DNA of 63,742 nt from an uncultured Oxalobacteraceae bacterium (GTDB lineage Bacteria > Pseudomonadota > Gammaproteobacteria > Burkholderiales > Burkholderiaceae), in NCBI GenBank assembly GCA_946480015.1, contig CAMLIL010000021.1, positions 1 to 63,742 on the forward strand, in the 5' to 3' direction. The notes beneath the pieces were generated by a model. The model was not told where the DNA came from, ran no database searches, and saw only the letters and a list, made by a program, of their open reading frames with translations. A program made the translations under genes and the position numbers. How positions within the stretch are numbered: position 1 is the stretch's first letter; each line of letters begins with the position of its first letter. Shown piece after piece: positions 44,926 through 52,380 of this stretch.

Positions 44926-45957
44926 ATGAACACCGACGATCCCCTGCTGCTGCGCCGCCGCCTGCTGCTCCAAGCCGCGCTCGCCGGCGCTGCGCCGCTG
45001 GCGCTGCCATCGCTGGCACGCGCGGCCGATAGCCCGCTGGTGGTCGGTGGCTTGCCGGTCACCTGCAATCTGACCCTGCCGGTGGCCTGCGTCGCCAAGA
45101 CCAACAGCAATGCGCGCCTGGGCGCCGGCCCCGCACCCTTCATCTACAATAAATACAGCGGCTGGCCGGAACTGAAGGAATCGCTGATGACCGGGCGCAT
45201 CCAGGCGGCCTACATGCTCGCGCCGCTGGTGATGGACCTGACCGACAAGCGCATTCCGCTGAAGATCGTCTCGCTCGGACACCGCTCCGGCGCCGTGATC
45301 ATGGTGCGCACCGATTCGCCCACCAAAACGTTCAAGGAGTTGCGCGGCAAGCGCATCGCCATTCCCAGCCGTTTCGCGGTCGACTTCCTGTTCCTGCGCA
45401 AGATGCTGGCGCGCGAGGGCATGACGCCGAAAGACATCACCATCATCGAGATGCCGCCGCCGGACATGCCGGCCGCGCTGTACGCCAAGGCGGTCGACGC
45501 CTACTGCACCGGCGAGCCGTTCGGCGCCGCCGCGCAGAAGGCCGGCTACGCCCGGCCGCTGGCCATGACGCGCGACCAATGGCGCAACTACATCTGCTGC
45601 GTGCTGACGGTGCGCGATGAACTGATCAAGGAAAACCGCCCGCTGGTGCAGGAACTGGTCAACCATGTCCAGTCGGCCGGCACCTGGCTCGACGGCGGCG
45701 CGGCCAACCGCGCCAAGGCCGCGCAGATCGCGGCGGGGCGCAAGTTCTTCAACCAGGACCCGAACGTCATCAGATTCGTCATGGAGAATCCGGCCGACCG
45801 CGTCACCTACGGCGACCTGCGCATGATCCGCGCCGAATTCGACGAACTGATGAAACTGTCGATCGAAGCCGGGACGCTCACGCGCCCGGTGGCCTACGAG
45901 CGCTACGTCGACGAGAGCTTCGTCAAGGCCATCAAACCGGTGCAGATCGCGCTGTGA
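44926..45957 (+). CDS. ABC transporter substrate-binding protein (NrtA/SsuA-like)
   Basis: The 343-residue protein is counted from ATG 44926. It has an RRR-containing leader (LLLRRRLLLQAALAGAAPLA) and mature start near ARAAD. The body (VVGGLPVTCNLTLPVACVAK, LMTGRIQAAYMLAPLVMDLT, LRGKRIAIPSRFAVDFLFLR, YCTGEPFGAAAQ) is NMT1/NrtA-like. It shares little close sequence with the 12.9-kb binding protein, so ligands probably differ. Its TGA overlaps the GTG of the SCO gene, the first of two copper-type proteins inserted before the permease. Confidence 0.88.
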   Translation: MNTDDPLLLRRRLLLQAALAGAAPLALPSLARAADSPLVVGGLPVTCNLTLPVACVAKTNSNARLGAGPAPFIYNKYSGWPELKESLMTGRIQAAYMLAPLVMDLTDKRIPLKIVSLGHRSGAVIMVRTDSPTKTFKELRGKRIAIPSRFAVDFLFLRKMLAREGMTPKDITIIEMPPPDMPAALYAKAVDAYCTGEPFGAAAQKAGYARPLAMTRDQWRNYICCVLTVRDELIKENRPLVQELVNHVQSAGTWLDGGAANRAKAAQIAAGRKFFNQDPNVIRFVMENPADRVTYGDLRMIRAEFDELMKLSIEAGTLTRPVAYERYVDESFVKAIKPVQIAL

Positions 45958-46526
45958 AGGCCGTCCTGCTGTCACTGCTGCTGTGTTCTGGCGTCGCCGC
46001 CGCCGCCGGCAGCTTCAAGGCCGGCGTGTTCGATCCGCCGCGCGCCGCGCCCGAGATCGCGTTGCCGGCCTCGACCGGCAAACCGTTCAAGCTGTCCGGC
46101 TTGCGCGGCAAGGTGGTGGTGCTCGAATACGGCTACACCCACTGCCAGGACGTTTGCCCGGTGTCGCTGGCCGCGCTGGCGCAGGCGCGCAGCCTGCTCG
46201 GCGCCGCCGCGCGCGACGTGCAGGTGCTGTTCATCACCGTCGATCCGGCGCGCGACGACGCCGCCCATTTGCGCCAGTACCTGGCCCAGTTCGACCCCAG
46301 CTTCATCGGCATCACCGGCAGCCAGGCGCAGATCGAGGCGCTGCTCAAGGCCTACGGCATCAGCGCCACCCGCCGCATGGTCGACGGCAGCAAGACCGAC
46401 TACACCATGCACCACTCGTCCTACCTGTACTTCATCGACCGCCAGGGCATGCAGCGCGCCCTCATGCCGTTCGGCCGCCCGGCCGCCGACATCGCGCACG
46501 ATTTGCAACTGCTGCTCAAGCAATAG
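45954..46526 (+). CDS. SCO1/SenC family copper/thiol protein
   Basis: The 190-residue protein starts at GTG 45954 and overlaps the preceding stop. It has a signal peptide (VLLSLLLCSGVAAAAG), a thioredoxin-like fold with Cys64 and Cys68 (GYTHCQDVCPVS), and His154 in the TMHHSSYLYFID motif. This is the complete copper-binding triad of SCO proteins, which deliver copper to the CuA site of oxidases or act as thiol reductants. Its place inside an ABC importer operon is uncommon and suggests the transported compound or the binding protein depends on copper or redox chemistry. Confidence 0.9.
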   Translation: MKAVLLSLLLCSGVAAAAGSFKAGVFDPPRAAPEIALPASTGKPFKLSGLRGKVVVLEYGYTHCQDVCPVSLAALAQARSLLGAAARDVQVLFITVDPARDDAAHLRQYLAQFDPSFIGITGSQAQIEALLKAYGISATRRMVDGSKTDYTMHHSSYLYFIDRQGMQRALMPFGRPAADIAHDLQLLLKQ

Positions 46527-46529
46527 GCC

Positions 46530-46976
46530 ATGACGACGCTGCGCCGCCACTGGGGCTCCTGGCTGCTGCTCGCCTGCGCGCTGTGCGCGCTGCTGTGGGG
46601 CGCACTGGCGCCGCTCTCGGGCAGCGACCGCGACATGCTGTTCGAGATCCCCAAGGGTACCTGGCAGCGCCGCATGGCCGGCGACAGGATCGAGATCCTG
46701 CCGTCCACCGTGCACCTGACCCTGGGCGTCAAGGACGTGCTGCTGCTGCGTAACCGCGACACCGTGCCGCAGATCTTCGGGCCCGTGCTGATCATGCCCG
46801 GCCAGGACTTCCGCCTGCCGTTCGAGCAGGTGTCGGAAAACGAATTTGCCTGCACGGCGCACGCCAGCGGGCAAATGAAAGTGATCGTCGACGCCATGCC
46901 CAATCCCGGCCTGGCGCGGCTGCAGTGGCGCTTTGCCGCGCTGGCGCACGCAGTGCGTTACCTCAAACCCGTCTGA
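46530..46976 (+). CDS. Membrane-anchored cupredoxin-like protein
   Basis: The 148-residue protein has one N-terminal membrane helix (WLLLACALCALLWGALAPL). The rest has a cupredoxin-like layout ending in ACTAHASGQMKVIV, with Cys108, His111 and Met116 spaced as in type 1 copper sites. The upstream loop that normally bears the first His reads NRDTVPQIFGPVLIMPG, with Gln81 where a His might be expected, so the site may be altered or use Gln. It starts three bases after the SCO gene. Together they could form a periplasmic copper relay. Confidence 0.7.
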   Translation: MTTLRRHWGSWLLLACALCALLWGALAPLSGSDRDMLFEIPKGTWQRRMAGDRIEILPSTVHLTLGVKDVLLLRNRDTVPQIFGPVLIMPGQDFRLPFEQVSENEFACTAHASGQMKVIVDAMPNPGLARLQWRFAALAHAVRYLKPV

Positions 46977-46994
46977 TCAAGGAAGCCGCCGTTC

Positions 46995-47753
46995 GTGGAA
47001 AAACTCAAGAAAATCCTGCCGCCGATCCTCCTGCTGGCGCTGCTGATCGCGATCTGGTGGGTGGTCGTCATCCAAACCGACAGCCTGATCTTTCCGACCC
47101 CCGCGCAGGTCGTCACGGGCACCCTGGAACTGGCCGAGGACGGCACCTTGTGGGAGCATATTGTCGCCTCGCTCTCGCGCGTGGCGACCGGCTTTCTGCT
47201 GGCGGTGCTGGTGGCCATGCCGCTCGGCCTGTGGATGGGCAGGGTGAACGCCGCCTACAACACGCTCAACCCGGTATTCCAGATCCTGCGGCCGATTTCG
47301 CCGATCGCCTGGATTCCGCTGGCCATCCTGTGGTTCGGCGTGGGCGACACCTCGCCGGTATTCCTGATCTTTATCGCCGCCGTGTTCCCCATGATCGTGC
47401 AGACCGCCGCCGGCGTGCACACCATCGAACGGCGCTACCTGAACGCGGCCGAAAACTTCGGCGTCTCGCGCGCCCGGCTGTTCCGCCAGGTGATCGTGCC
47501 GGCGGTGCTGCCCGAAATCGTGGTCGGCATGCGCATCGGCCTGGGCGTGGCCTGGCTGGTGGTGGTGGCGGCCGAGATGATCGCCCTGCATTCGGGCCTG
47601 GGCTACCTGATCATCGATTCGCGCAATGCCGGCAACCGCTACGACCTGGTCATCGCCGGCATGATCATCATCGGCCTGATCGGACTGCTGCTCGATGGCC
47701 TGATGCGGCTTCTGGAAGGTCTCAACTCGGTAAGGTGGCGCTATGGACGCTAA
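46995..47753 (+). CDS. ABC transporter permease (NrtB/SsuC-like)
   Basis: The 252-residue protein starts at GTG 46995. It has about six membrane helices and the EAA loop GVSRARLFRQVIVPAVLPEI; RPISPIAWIPLAILWFGVGD and GVAWLVVVAAEMIALHSGLG are the nitrate/sulfonate permease signatures. It is co-transcribed with the SCO and cupredoxin genes before it and overlaps the ATPase gene by 11 bases. Confidence 0.92.
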   Translation: MEKLKKILPPILLLALLIAIWWVVVIQTDSLIFPTPAQVVTGTLELAEDGTLWEHIVASLSRVATGFLLAVLVAMPLGLWMGRVNAAYNTLNPVFQILRPISPIAWIPLAILWFGVGDTSPVFLIFIAAVFPMIVQTAAGVHTIERRYLNAAENFGVSRARLFRQVIVPAVLPEIVVGMRIGLGVAWLVVVAAEMIALHSGLGYLIIDSRNAGNRYDLVIAGMIIIGLIGLLLDGLMRLLEGLNSVRWRYGR

Positions 47754-48477
47754 GATCGTCGTCGACAATATCAAGAAAAAATTCGCCAGTCTGCCGGTGG
47801 TCGGCGGTGTCAGCCTGGATGTCAAGGATGGCGAATTCGTCGCCATCGTCGGGCCGTCCGGCTGCGGCAAGTCGACCCTGATGAAAATCATCTCCGGCTT
47901 CGAACAGCCCGACGAGGGCGCGGTGCGCATCGATGGCCAGCCGGTCAGGCGGCCCAGCGCCAAGGGCATCGTCATCTCGCAGCACGGCTCGGTGTTCCCC
48001 TGGCTGACGGTGCAGCAGAACCTGATGTTCGGCCTGAACGGCGACGAGCACGGCGACAAGGCCGCGCTGGCCGACCATTATGCCGACCTGGTCGGGCTGA
48101 AAGGCTTCGAGAAAGCCTATCCGCGCGAACTGTCGGGCGGCATGCTCAAGCGCGTGGAAATTGCCCGCGCGCTGGTGGTCAAGCCCGAAATCCTGTACAT
48201 GGACGAACCGTTCTCGGCGCTCGACGCCTTAATGAACCTGAAGATGCGCAATGAACTGCTGCGCATCCTGCAGGAAGAGCGCCACACCGTGATCCTGATC
48301 ACCCACGATGTCGAGGAAGCGATCTACCTGGCCGACCGCATCATGGTGCTGTCGCCGCGCCCGACCACGATCCAGGCCAGCTTCACCGTGACCCAGCCGC
48401 ACCCGCGCAAGCTGTCGCAGCCGGAACTGCAGCAGCTCAAGGACGAGATCCTCGCCGAGCTGGGCCTGACCGTCTAG
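47743..48477 (+). CDS. ABC transporter ATP-binding protein (NrtD/SsuB-like)
   Basis: The 244-residue ATPase has Walker A GPSGCGKST, Q loop ISQHGSVFPWLTVQQ, signature LSGGMLKRVEIARAL, Walker B ILYMDEPFSALD and switch His ITHDVEEAI. It is the last gene of the 44.9-48.5 kb operon; a long inverted repeat at 48484 follows the stop. Confidence 0.93.
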   Translation: MDAKIVVDNIKKKFASLPVVGGVSLDVKDGEFVAIVGPSGCGKSTLMKIISGFEQPDEGAVRIDGQPVRRPSAKGIVISQHGSVFPWLTVQQNLMFGLNGDEHGDKAALADHYADLVGLKGFEKAYPRELSGGMLKRVEIARALVVKPEILYMDEPFSALDALMNLKMRNELLRILQEERHTVILITHDVEEAIYLADRIMVLSPRPTTIQASFTVTQPHPRKLSQPELQQLKDEILAELGLTV

Positions 48478-48483
48478 GATGCT

Positions 48484-48524
48484 CATGACAATCGTGCTCC
48501 ACCCGGGAGCGCGATTCTGTCATG
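48484..48524 (+). terminator. Long imperfect hairpin after the second ABC operon
   Basis: CATGACA...GCTCC pairs with GGAGC...TGTCATG around a short ACCCG loop, with internal mismatches. No strong U run follows, but it closes the operon and overlaps the leader of the next gene. Confidence 0.5.
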
Positions 48525-48534
48525 ATGGGCCACC

Positions 48535-49152
48535 ATGGAGACGCTGACCTTTCCCCTGTTCCCGCTTGGCACCGTGCTGTTCCCGGACGGCGTTTTGCCG
48601 CTGCAGATCTTCGAGGTCCGCTATCTCGACATGATCAACCGCTGCATTGCCGACGCCAGCCCGTTCGGCGTGGTCATGCTCACGCAGGGCAGCGAAGTGC
48701 GCCAGCCCGAAGCCAACGAAACCTTCACCACCTCCGGCACGCTGGCCTCGGTGCAGGAAATGACGAGCGCCGCGCCCGGCCTGCTGCAACTGGTGTGCCG
48801 CGGCGGCACCCGCTTCAAGCTGCACGCCGCCGAACGCCGTCCCAACGGCCTGTGGATGGGCGAGACCGAACTGCTGGAAGCCGATCTCGCCGTTCCCATT
48901 CCCTCCGAACTGCAAGGCGCGGCCGACGCGCTCGACCGCGTGCTGGCCTCGCTGCAGGACGTGCCGGAGCAACGCTGGCCGGTGGCGCCGCCATTCCGGC
49001 TCGACGATTGCGGCTGGGTCGCCAACCGCTGGTGCGACCTGCTGCCGCTGCCCAATGTGCAAAAGCACAGCCTGCTCATGCTGGACAATCCGCTGATCCG
49101 GCTCGAACTGATGCACGACGTGCTCGACGAGCACGGGCTGATCACTTCCTAG
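48535..49152 (+). CDS. LON peptidase substrate-binding domain protein
   Basis: The 205-residue protein is a stand-alone LON N-domain: LTFPLFPLGTVLFPDGVLPL, then QIFEVRYLDMI, FGVVMLTQGSEV, GTLASVQEM, and a C-terminal helical part. There is no AAA+ or protease domain. Such proteins are common in proteobacteria and their role is not settled. The stop overlaps that of the opposing Gly/Ala-rich gene. Confidence 0.93.
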   Translation: METLTFPLFPLGTVLFPDGVLPLQIFEVRYLDMINRCIADASPFGVVMLTQGSEVRQPEANETFTTSGTLASVQEMTSAAPGLLQLVCRGGTRFKLHAAERRPNGLWMGETELLEADLAVPIPSELQGAADALDRVLASLQDVPEQRWPVAPPFRLDDCGWVANRWCDLLPLPNVQKHSLLMLDNPLIRLELMHDVLDEHGLITS

Positions 49153-49646
49153 TTCACGGCGCCGTTGCCGTTGCCGCTGGCCGAACCGCTGGCGTTGGCC
49201 TGGGTGTTGGCCGCCGCCGATCTGGCCGCGCCCGCCGTGCCGCGCGCGTTGGCCGCGCTGTCCTTGGCAAAGTCGCGCGTGGCCGCGCCTTGCTGGCGTG
49301 CTCCCGCGGCCACGGCGCCGCCGGCGCCGCGCGCATTGCCGGCCGCATTGGTGTCGAGGCTGCCTGATGCGTTGCCGTTCCCGCTGCCCGAGAGCAGGCT
49401 GCCATTGCCGGCCGGGGCCGCCTGGGCCGGCTTTTGCACTTCTTCACGCTCGGCGGCGCGGCTGGCGCGCATGTCGTCGATGACCGGCACATTGCGGCTG
49501 ATCGACCCCATGCCACCCAGTTGTCCGCCCAGGGCGCCGCCGCCGCCGAGCATGCCGCCGACCGCGCCGCGTGCGCCGAGTAATTGCGCGTGCGCCGAAG
49601 CGGACAGGCCGAGGGCGATGACGAGGGCGATGTGAGTTGCTTTCAT
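49149..49646 (-). CDS. Secreted Gly/Ala/Asn-rich low-complexity protein
   Basis: The 165-residue protein has a clear signal peptide (MKATHIALVIALGLSASAHA, cleavage AHA-Q). The mature part is low complexity: Gly-rich at first (GGMLGGGGALGGQLGGMGS), then Ala/Asn/Gly/Ser-rich, with a short charged patch (RASRAAEREEVQKP). There is no known domain; it may be an extracellular matrix or filler protein. It lies 70 bases downstream of the subtilase gene on the same strand and may be expressed with it. Confidence 0.75.
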   Translation of the reverse strand: MKATHIALVIALGLSASAHAQLLGARGAVGGMLGGGGALGGQLGGMGSISRNVPVIDDMRASRAAEREEVQKPAQAAPAGNGSLLSGSGNGNASGSLDTNAAGNARGAGGAVAAGARQQGAATRDFAKDSAANARGTAGAARSAAANTQANASGSASGNGNGAVN

Positions 49647-49715
49647 GATGGTCTCCTTGACTGGCGCGGAACCATTTCCGCCGCCTATGCAAGGAAAACG
49701 AGCGGCCCCGGCGGT

Positions 49716-51023
49716 TTAATCCATGCGGCGAAAAATATTCGGATCGGTACGCTGCGCCATGCCGACGATGCCGCGGCCGGTTTCGCCATCCACCGCGCCC
49801 GTCGCCTCGCGGCAGAGGCCGGCCAGCGCTGCGCGCGCCAGTGCCGGATCGGGGCGGCTGAGCCGGTTCGCCAGCAGGGCCGCCACGATCGGCGCCGCGA
49901 ACGAGGTGCCGCGCACGCGCCGGTAGGGCGGCTGGCCCGGCGCCGCGCTGACCATGTCGTTGCCCGGCGCGGCAAACATCACTTGCGCCCCGCGCGCCGC
50001 TTCCGGCAGCACCTTGCCGCGCCGGTCCACTGCGCTCACGCCCACCACGCCGGGATAGCTGGCCGGGTACAGCGGCGGCGCCGCCGGACCGTCGTTGCCG
50101 ACCGCCGCCACCAGCAGATGGCCGCGCTTGACCATGGCCGCCACGGCCCGTTCCAGGGTGCGGTTGGGCGGCCCCACGATCGACAGGTTCACCACCGGCA
50201 CGCGCCGCGCCGCCATCCAGCCCAGCGCCGCGGCAATGACCTCGGCCGCGCCGCCGGTCGGGCTGCCGCAATACACATCGGCCGCGAACAGGGTGGCGCC
50301 GGGCGCGGCGCCGGAAAAATGCGGCGAGCGGCCGACCAACAGCGCCGCCACCGCGCTGCCGTGCACGCTCGGATACGGCGCGCCGGCACATCCCCATCGA
50401 GTAATCCTGGCCGCCGCAAATACGTCATGGGCGGTGTCGACGCCGCTGTCGATCAGGCCGACCGGGTGGGCCGGCGCGGGCCCGGCCGGAGCCGGCAGGG
50501 CGGTGCCCGCGCCGCTTCCCTGATATAGATGATTGAAATCGTAGCTGCCGTCCGGGTCGAGCGCGCGCAGCCGTTCCAGCATGGCGGCGGTACCGGTGTC
50601 GGGCGGCACGCCCAGCACGACGACGGTCTCGTCCAGTCCTTCCAGGCGGCGCTCGCGCAGCACGCGCACACCGGCGCGCACGGCTGCCGTCACGGCTGCG
50701 GGACTGGGCGACCAGGCCAGGATTTCGCCGCGCATGGCCGGCGCCCCGCGTGGATCGGCTTCCAGCGCCTGCTGATGCTGGCGCAACAAATTGCCAACCA
50801 GCTTACCGCGTACAGCGCTCAGATCGCCAATCCCGGTATCGTCCAGCAAGCGCTGCGGATTGCGGATGAAATCGTTGTCAAGTGGCCCTATGCGCTGGGG
50901 CAACGGTAAATTTAAATTCGGTAGACGCAATTGCGCATGCGCGTTTATGCCGCTTAGCGCGATAGTGAGTACTAACACCGAACGAAAAAATCGGAGCGCA
51001 CGGGAACGTCGGGATGGCAGCAT
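49716..51023 (-). CDS. S8 family serine peptidase (subtilase), secreted
   Basis: The 435-residue protein is counted from ATG 51023, which gives a normal signal peptide (RALRFFRSVLVLTIALSGIN, AHAQ); 11 more codons upstream are possible. After a prodomain-like region of about 150 residues, the triad appears in order: Asp in GLIDSGVDTAHD, His in SVHGSAVAALLVG, and Ser in RGTSFAAPIVAAL, with oxyanion Asn in AAVGNDGPAAP. It is divergent from the ECF sigma gene (93-base gap), a pairing that suggests control of secreted proteolysis by that sigma factor. Confidence 0.93.
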   Translation of the reverse strand: MLPSRRSRALRFFRSVLVLTIALSGINAHAQLRLPNLNLPLPQRIGPLDNDFIRNPQRLLDDTGIGDLSAVRGKLVGNLLRQHQQALEADPRGAPAMRGEILAWSPSPAAVTAAVRAGVRVLRERRLEGLDETVVVLGVPPDTGTAAMLERLRALDPDGSYDFNHLYQGSGAGTALPAPAGPAPAHPVGLIDSGVDTAHDVFAAARITRWGCAGAPYPSVHGSAVAALLVGRSPHFSGAAPGATLFAADVYCGSPTGGAAEVIAAALGWMAARRVPVVNLSIVGPPNRTLERAVAAMVKRGHLLVAAVGNDGPAAPPLYPASYPGVVGVSAVDRRGKVLPEAARGAQVMFAAPGNDMVSAAPGQPPYRRVRGTSFAAPIVAALLANRLSRPDPALARAALAGLCREATGAVDGETGRGIVGMAQRTDPNIFRRMD

Positions 51024-51116
51024 GGTCGGATGATAATATAGGGAATCAGAAAGCATGATGAATTAACGATGGGGGCAGGGATTAAATTCCATGACCGCAG
51101 CGTTTACTGACTATCC

Positions 51117-51620
51117 ATGACATTTCATACGCCACTGCATGCTGAACTTGCCGCACTGCTGCCGCGCCTGCGCCGTTTCGCGCGGTCCATTACCTTCCAC
51201 CGCGAGGACGCCGACGACCTGGTGCAGATCGCGCTGGAACGGGCCATGAACCGCAGTGCGCAGTACGAGCCCGGCACCCGGCTCGACAGCTGGATGTTCC
51301 GCATCATCAAGAACGTCTGGATCGACGAAGTGCGTGCGCGCGCGCGGCGCGAGCATTTGTTTGCGCCGGAGGAAGAGGGCGAACAGGTCGGCGACGACAG
51401 CGCCGCCGCGCACCAGCAGCGCATGGCGATCCACAAGGCGATGAGTCTGCTGTCGGAAGATCACCGCATCGTCATCGGCCTGGTGCTGGTCGATGGCTTG
51501 CCCTACAAGGAAGCGGCGGCGGTCCTGGAGATTCCCTTGGGCACCTTGATGAGCCGGCTGGCGCGTGCGCGCGAGGCCCTGCAAGGTTTCTTATCCGATC
51601 AAGCGAGGAATATGGCATGA
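51117..51620 (+). CDS. ECF-type RNA polymerase sigma factor
   Basis: The 167-residue protein has sigma region 2 (LPRLRRFARSITFHREDADD, LVQIALERAM, LDSWMFRIIKNVWIDEVRAR) and region 4 (LSEDHRIVIGLVLVDGLPYK, EAAAVLEIPLGTLMSRLARA). There is no region 1.1 or 3. It overlaps the next gene by four bases (ATGA), the usual sigma/anti-sigma arrangement. Targets probably include its own promoter and the divergent subtilase gene. Confidence 0.95.
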   Translation: MTFHTPLHAELAALLPRLRRFARSITFHREDADDLVQIALERAMNRSAQYEPGTRLDSWMFRIIKNVWIDEVRARARREHLFAPEEEGEQVGDDSAAAHQQRMAIHKAMSLLSEDHRIVIGLVLVDGLPYKEAAAVLEIPLGTLMSRLARAREALQGFLSDQARNMA

Positions 51621-52354
51621 GCATTTCAGAAGAGACCCTGATGGCCTACGCCGACGGTGAAGTCGACGAGGCGACCCGGCGCGCGGTCGAACAGGCGATC
51701 CGGCACGACCCGGCGCTGGCGGCGCGGGTGCGCCGTCACCAGTCGCTGCGCAGCGACGTGTTTGCCGCGTTCGCGCCGGCGCTGGACGAACCGGTGCCGC
51801 AGCGCCTGCGCGCGGCGCTGCGTTCGCCCAAGGTGGTGCATCTGGACACGGTGCGCGCCATGCGCCAGCCGCCCCCCGCGCCGAGCAAGCCGACGTGGTC
51901 ATGGCCGGAGTGGGGCGCGATTGCCGCCAGCCTGGTGTTCGGCCTGGGCGGCGGCGCGCTGGCCATGCGCGCCGCGCAGGAGCGGCCCCAGCTGGCCATG
52001 GAAAACGGCAGCCTGAACGCGCACGGCGACCTGGCGGCGGCCTTGAGCACCCAGCTGGCCAGCGCGGGACCCAGGCAGGCCAGCGTGCGGGTGGGATTGA
52101 GTTTCCTGGCCAAGGACGGGGTGTATTGCCGCAGCTTCATGCTGCCCAAGCAGTCCGGGCTGGCCTGCCGCAGCGGCAGCGGCTGGACCGTGCCGGTGCT
52201 GGCCGACGGCGGCAGCGACGGCACCGGCACCTATCGCCAGGCCAGCAGCGGCCTGCCCAATGCGGTGCTCGACGCGATCGACCAGCGCATCGCCGGCAAG
52301 GCGCTCGATATCGCCCAGGAACAGGCGGCGCGTGACAAAGGGTGGAAGCGCTAG
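51617..52354 (+). CDS. Anti-sigma factor, single-pass membrane protein
   Basis: The 245-residue protein has a cytoplasmic N-terminus (MSISEETLMAYADGEVDEAT, RRAVEQAIRHDPALAARVRR) with the anti-sigma-like helical start but no His-Cys-Cys zinc motif. A membrane helix (WGAIAASLVFGLGGGALAM, near residue 105) leads to a periplasmic domain of about 120 residues containing two Cys (VYCRSF, LACRSG). It starts within the sigma gene stop. The Cys pair could make it redox responsive, which is inference. Confidence 0.88.
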   Translation: MSISEETLMAYADGEVDEATRRAVEQAIRHDPALAARVRRHQSLRSDVFAAFAPALDEPVPQRLRAALRSPKVVHLDTVRAMRQPPPAPSKPTWSWPEWGAIAASLVFGLGGGALAMRAAQERPQLAMENGSLNAHGDLAAALSTQLASAGPRQASVRVGLSFLAKDGVYCRSFMLPKQSGLACRSGSGWTVPVLADGGSDGTGTYRQASSGLPNAVLDAIDQRIAGKALDIAQEQAARDKGWKR

Positions 52355-52380
52355 CCTGCACGGGCACGCGCGCAAAGACA

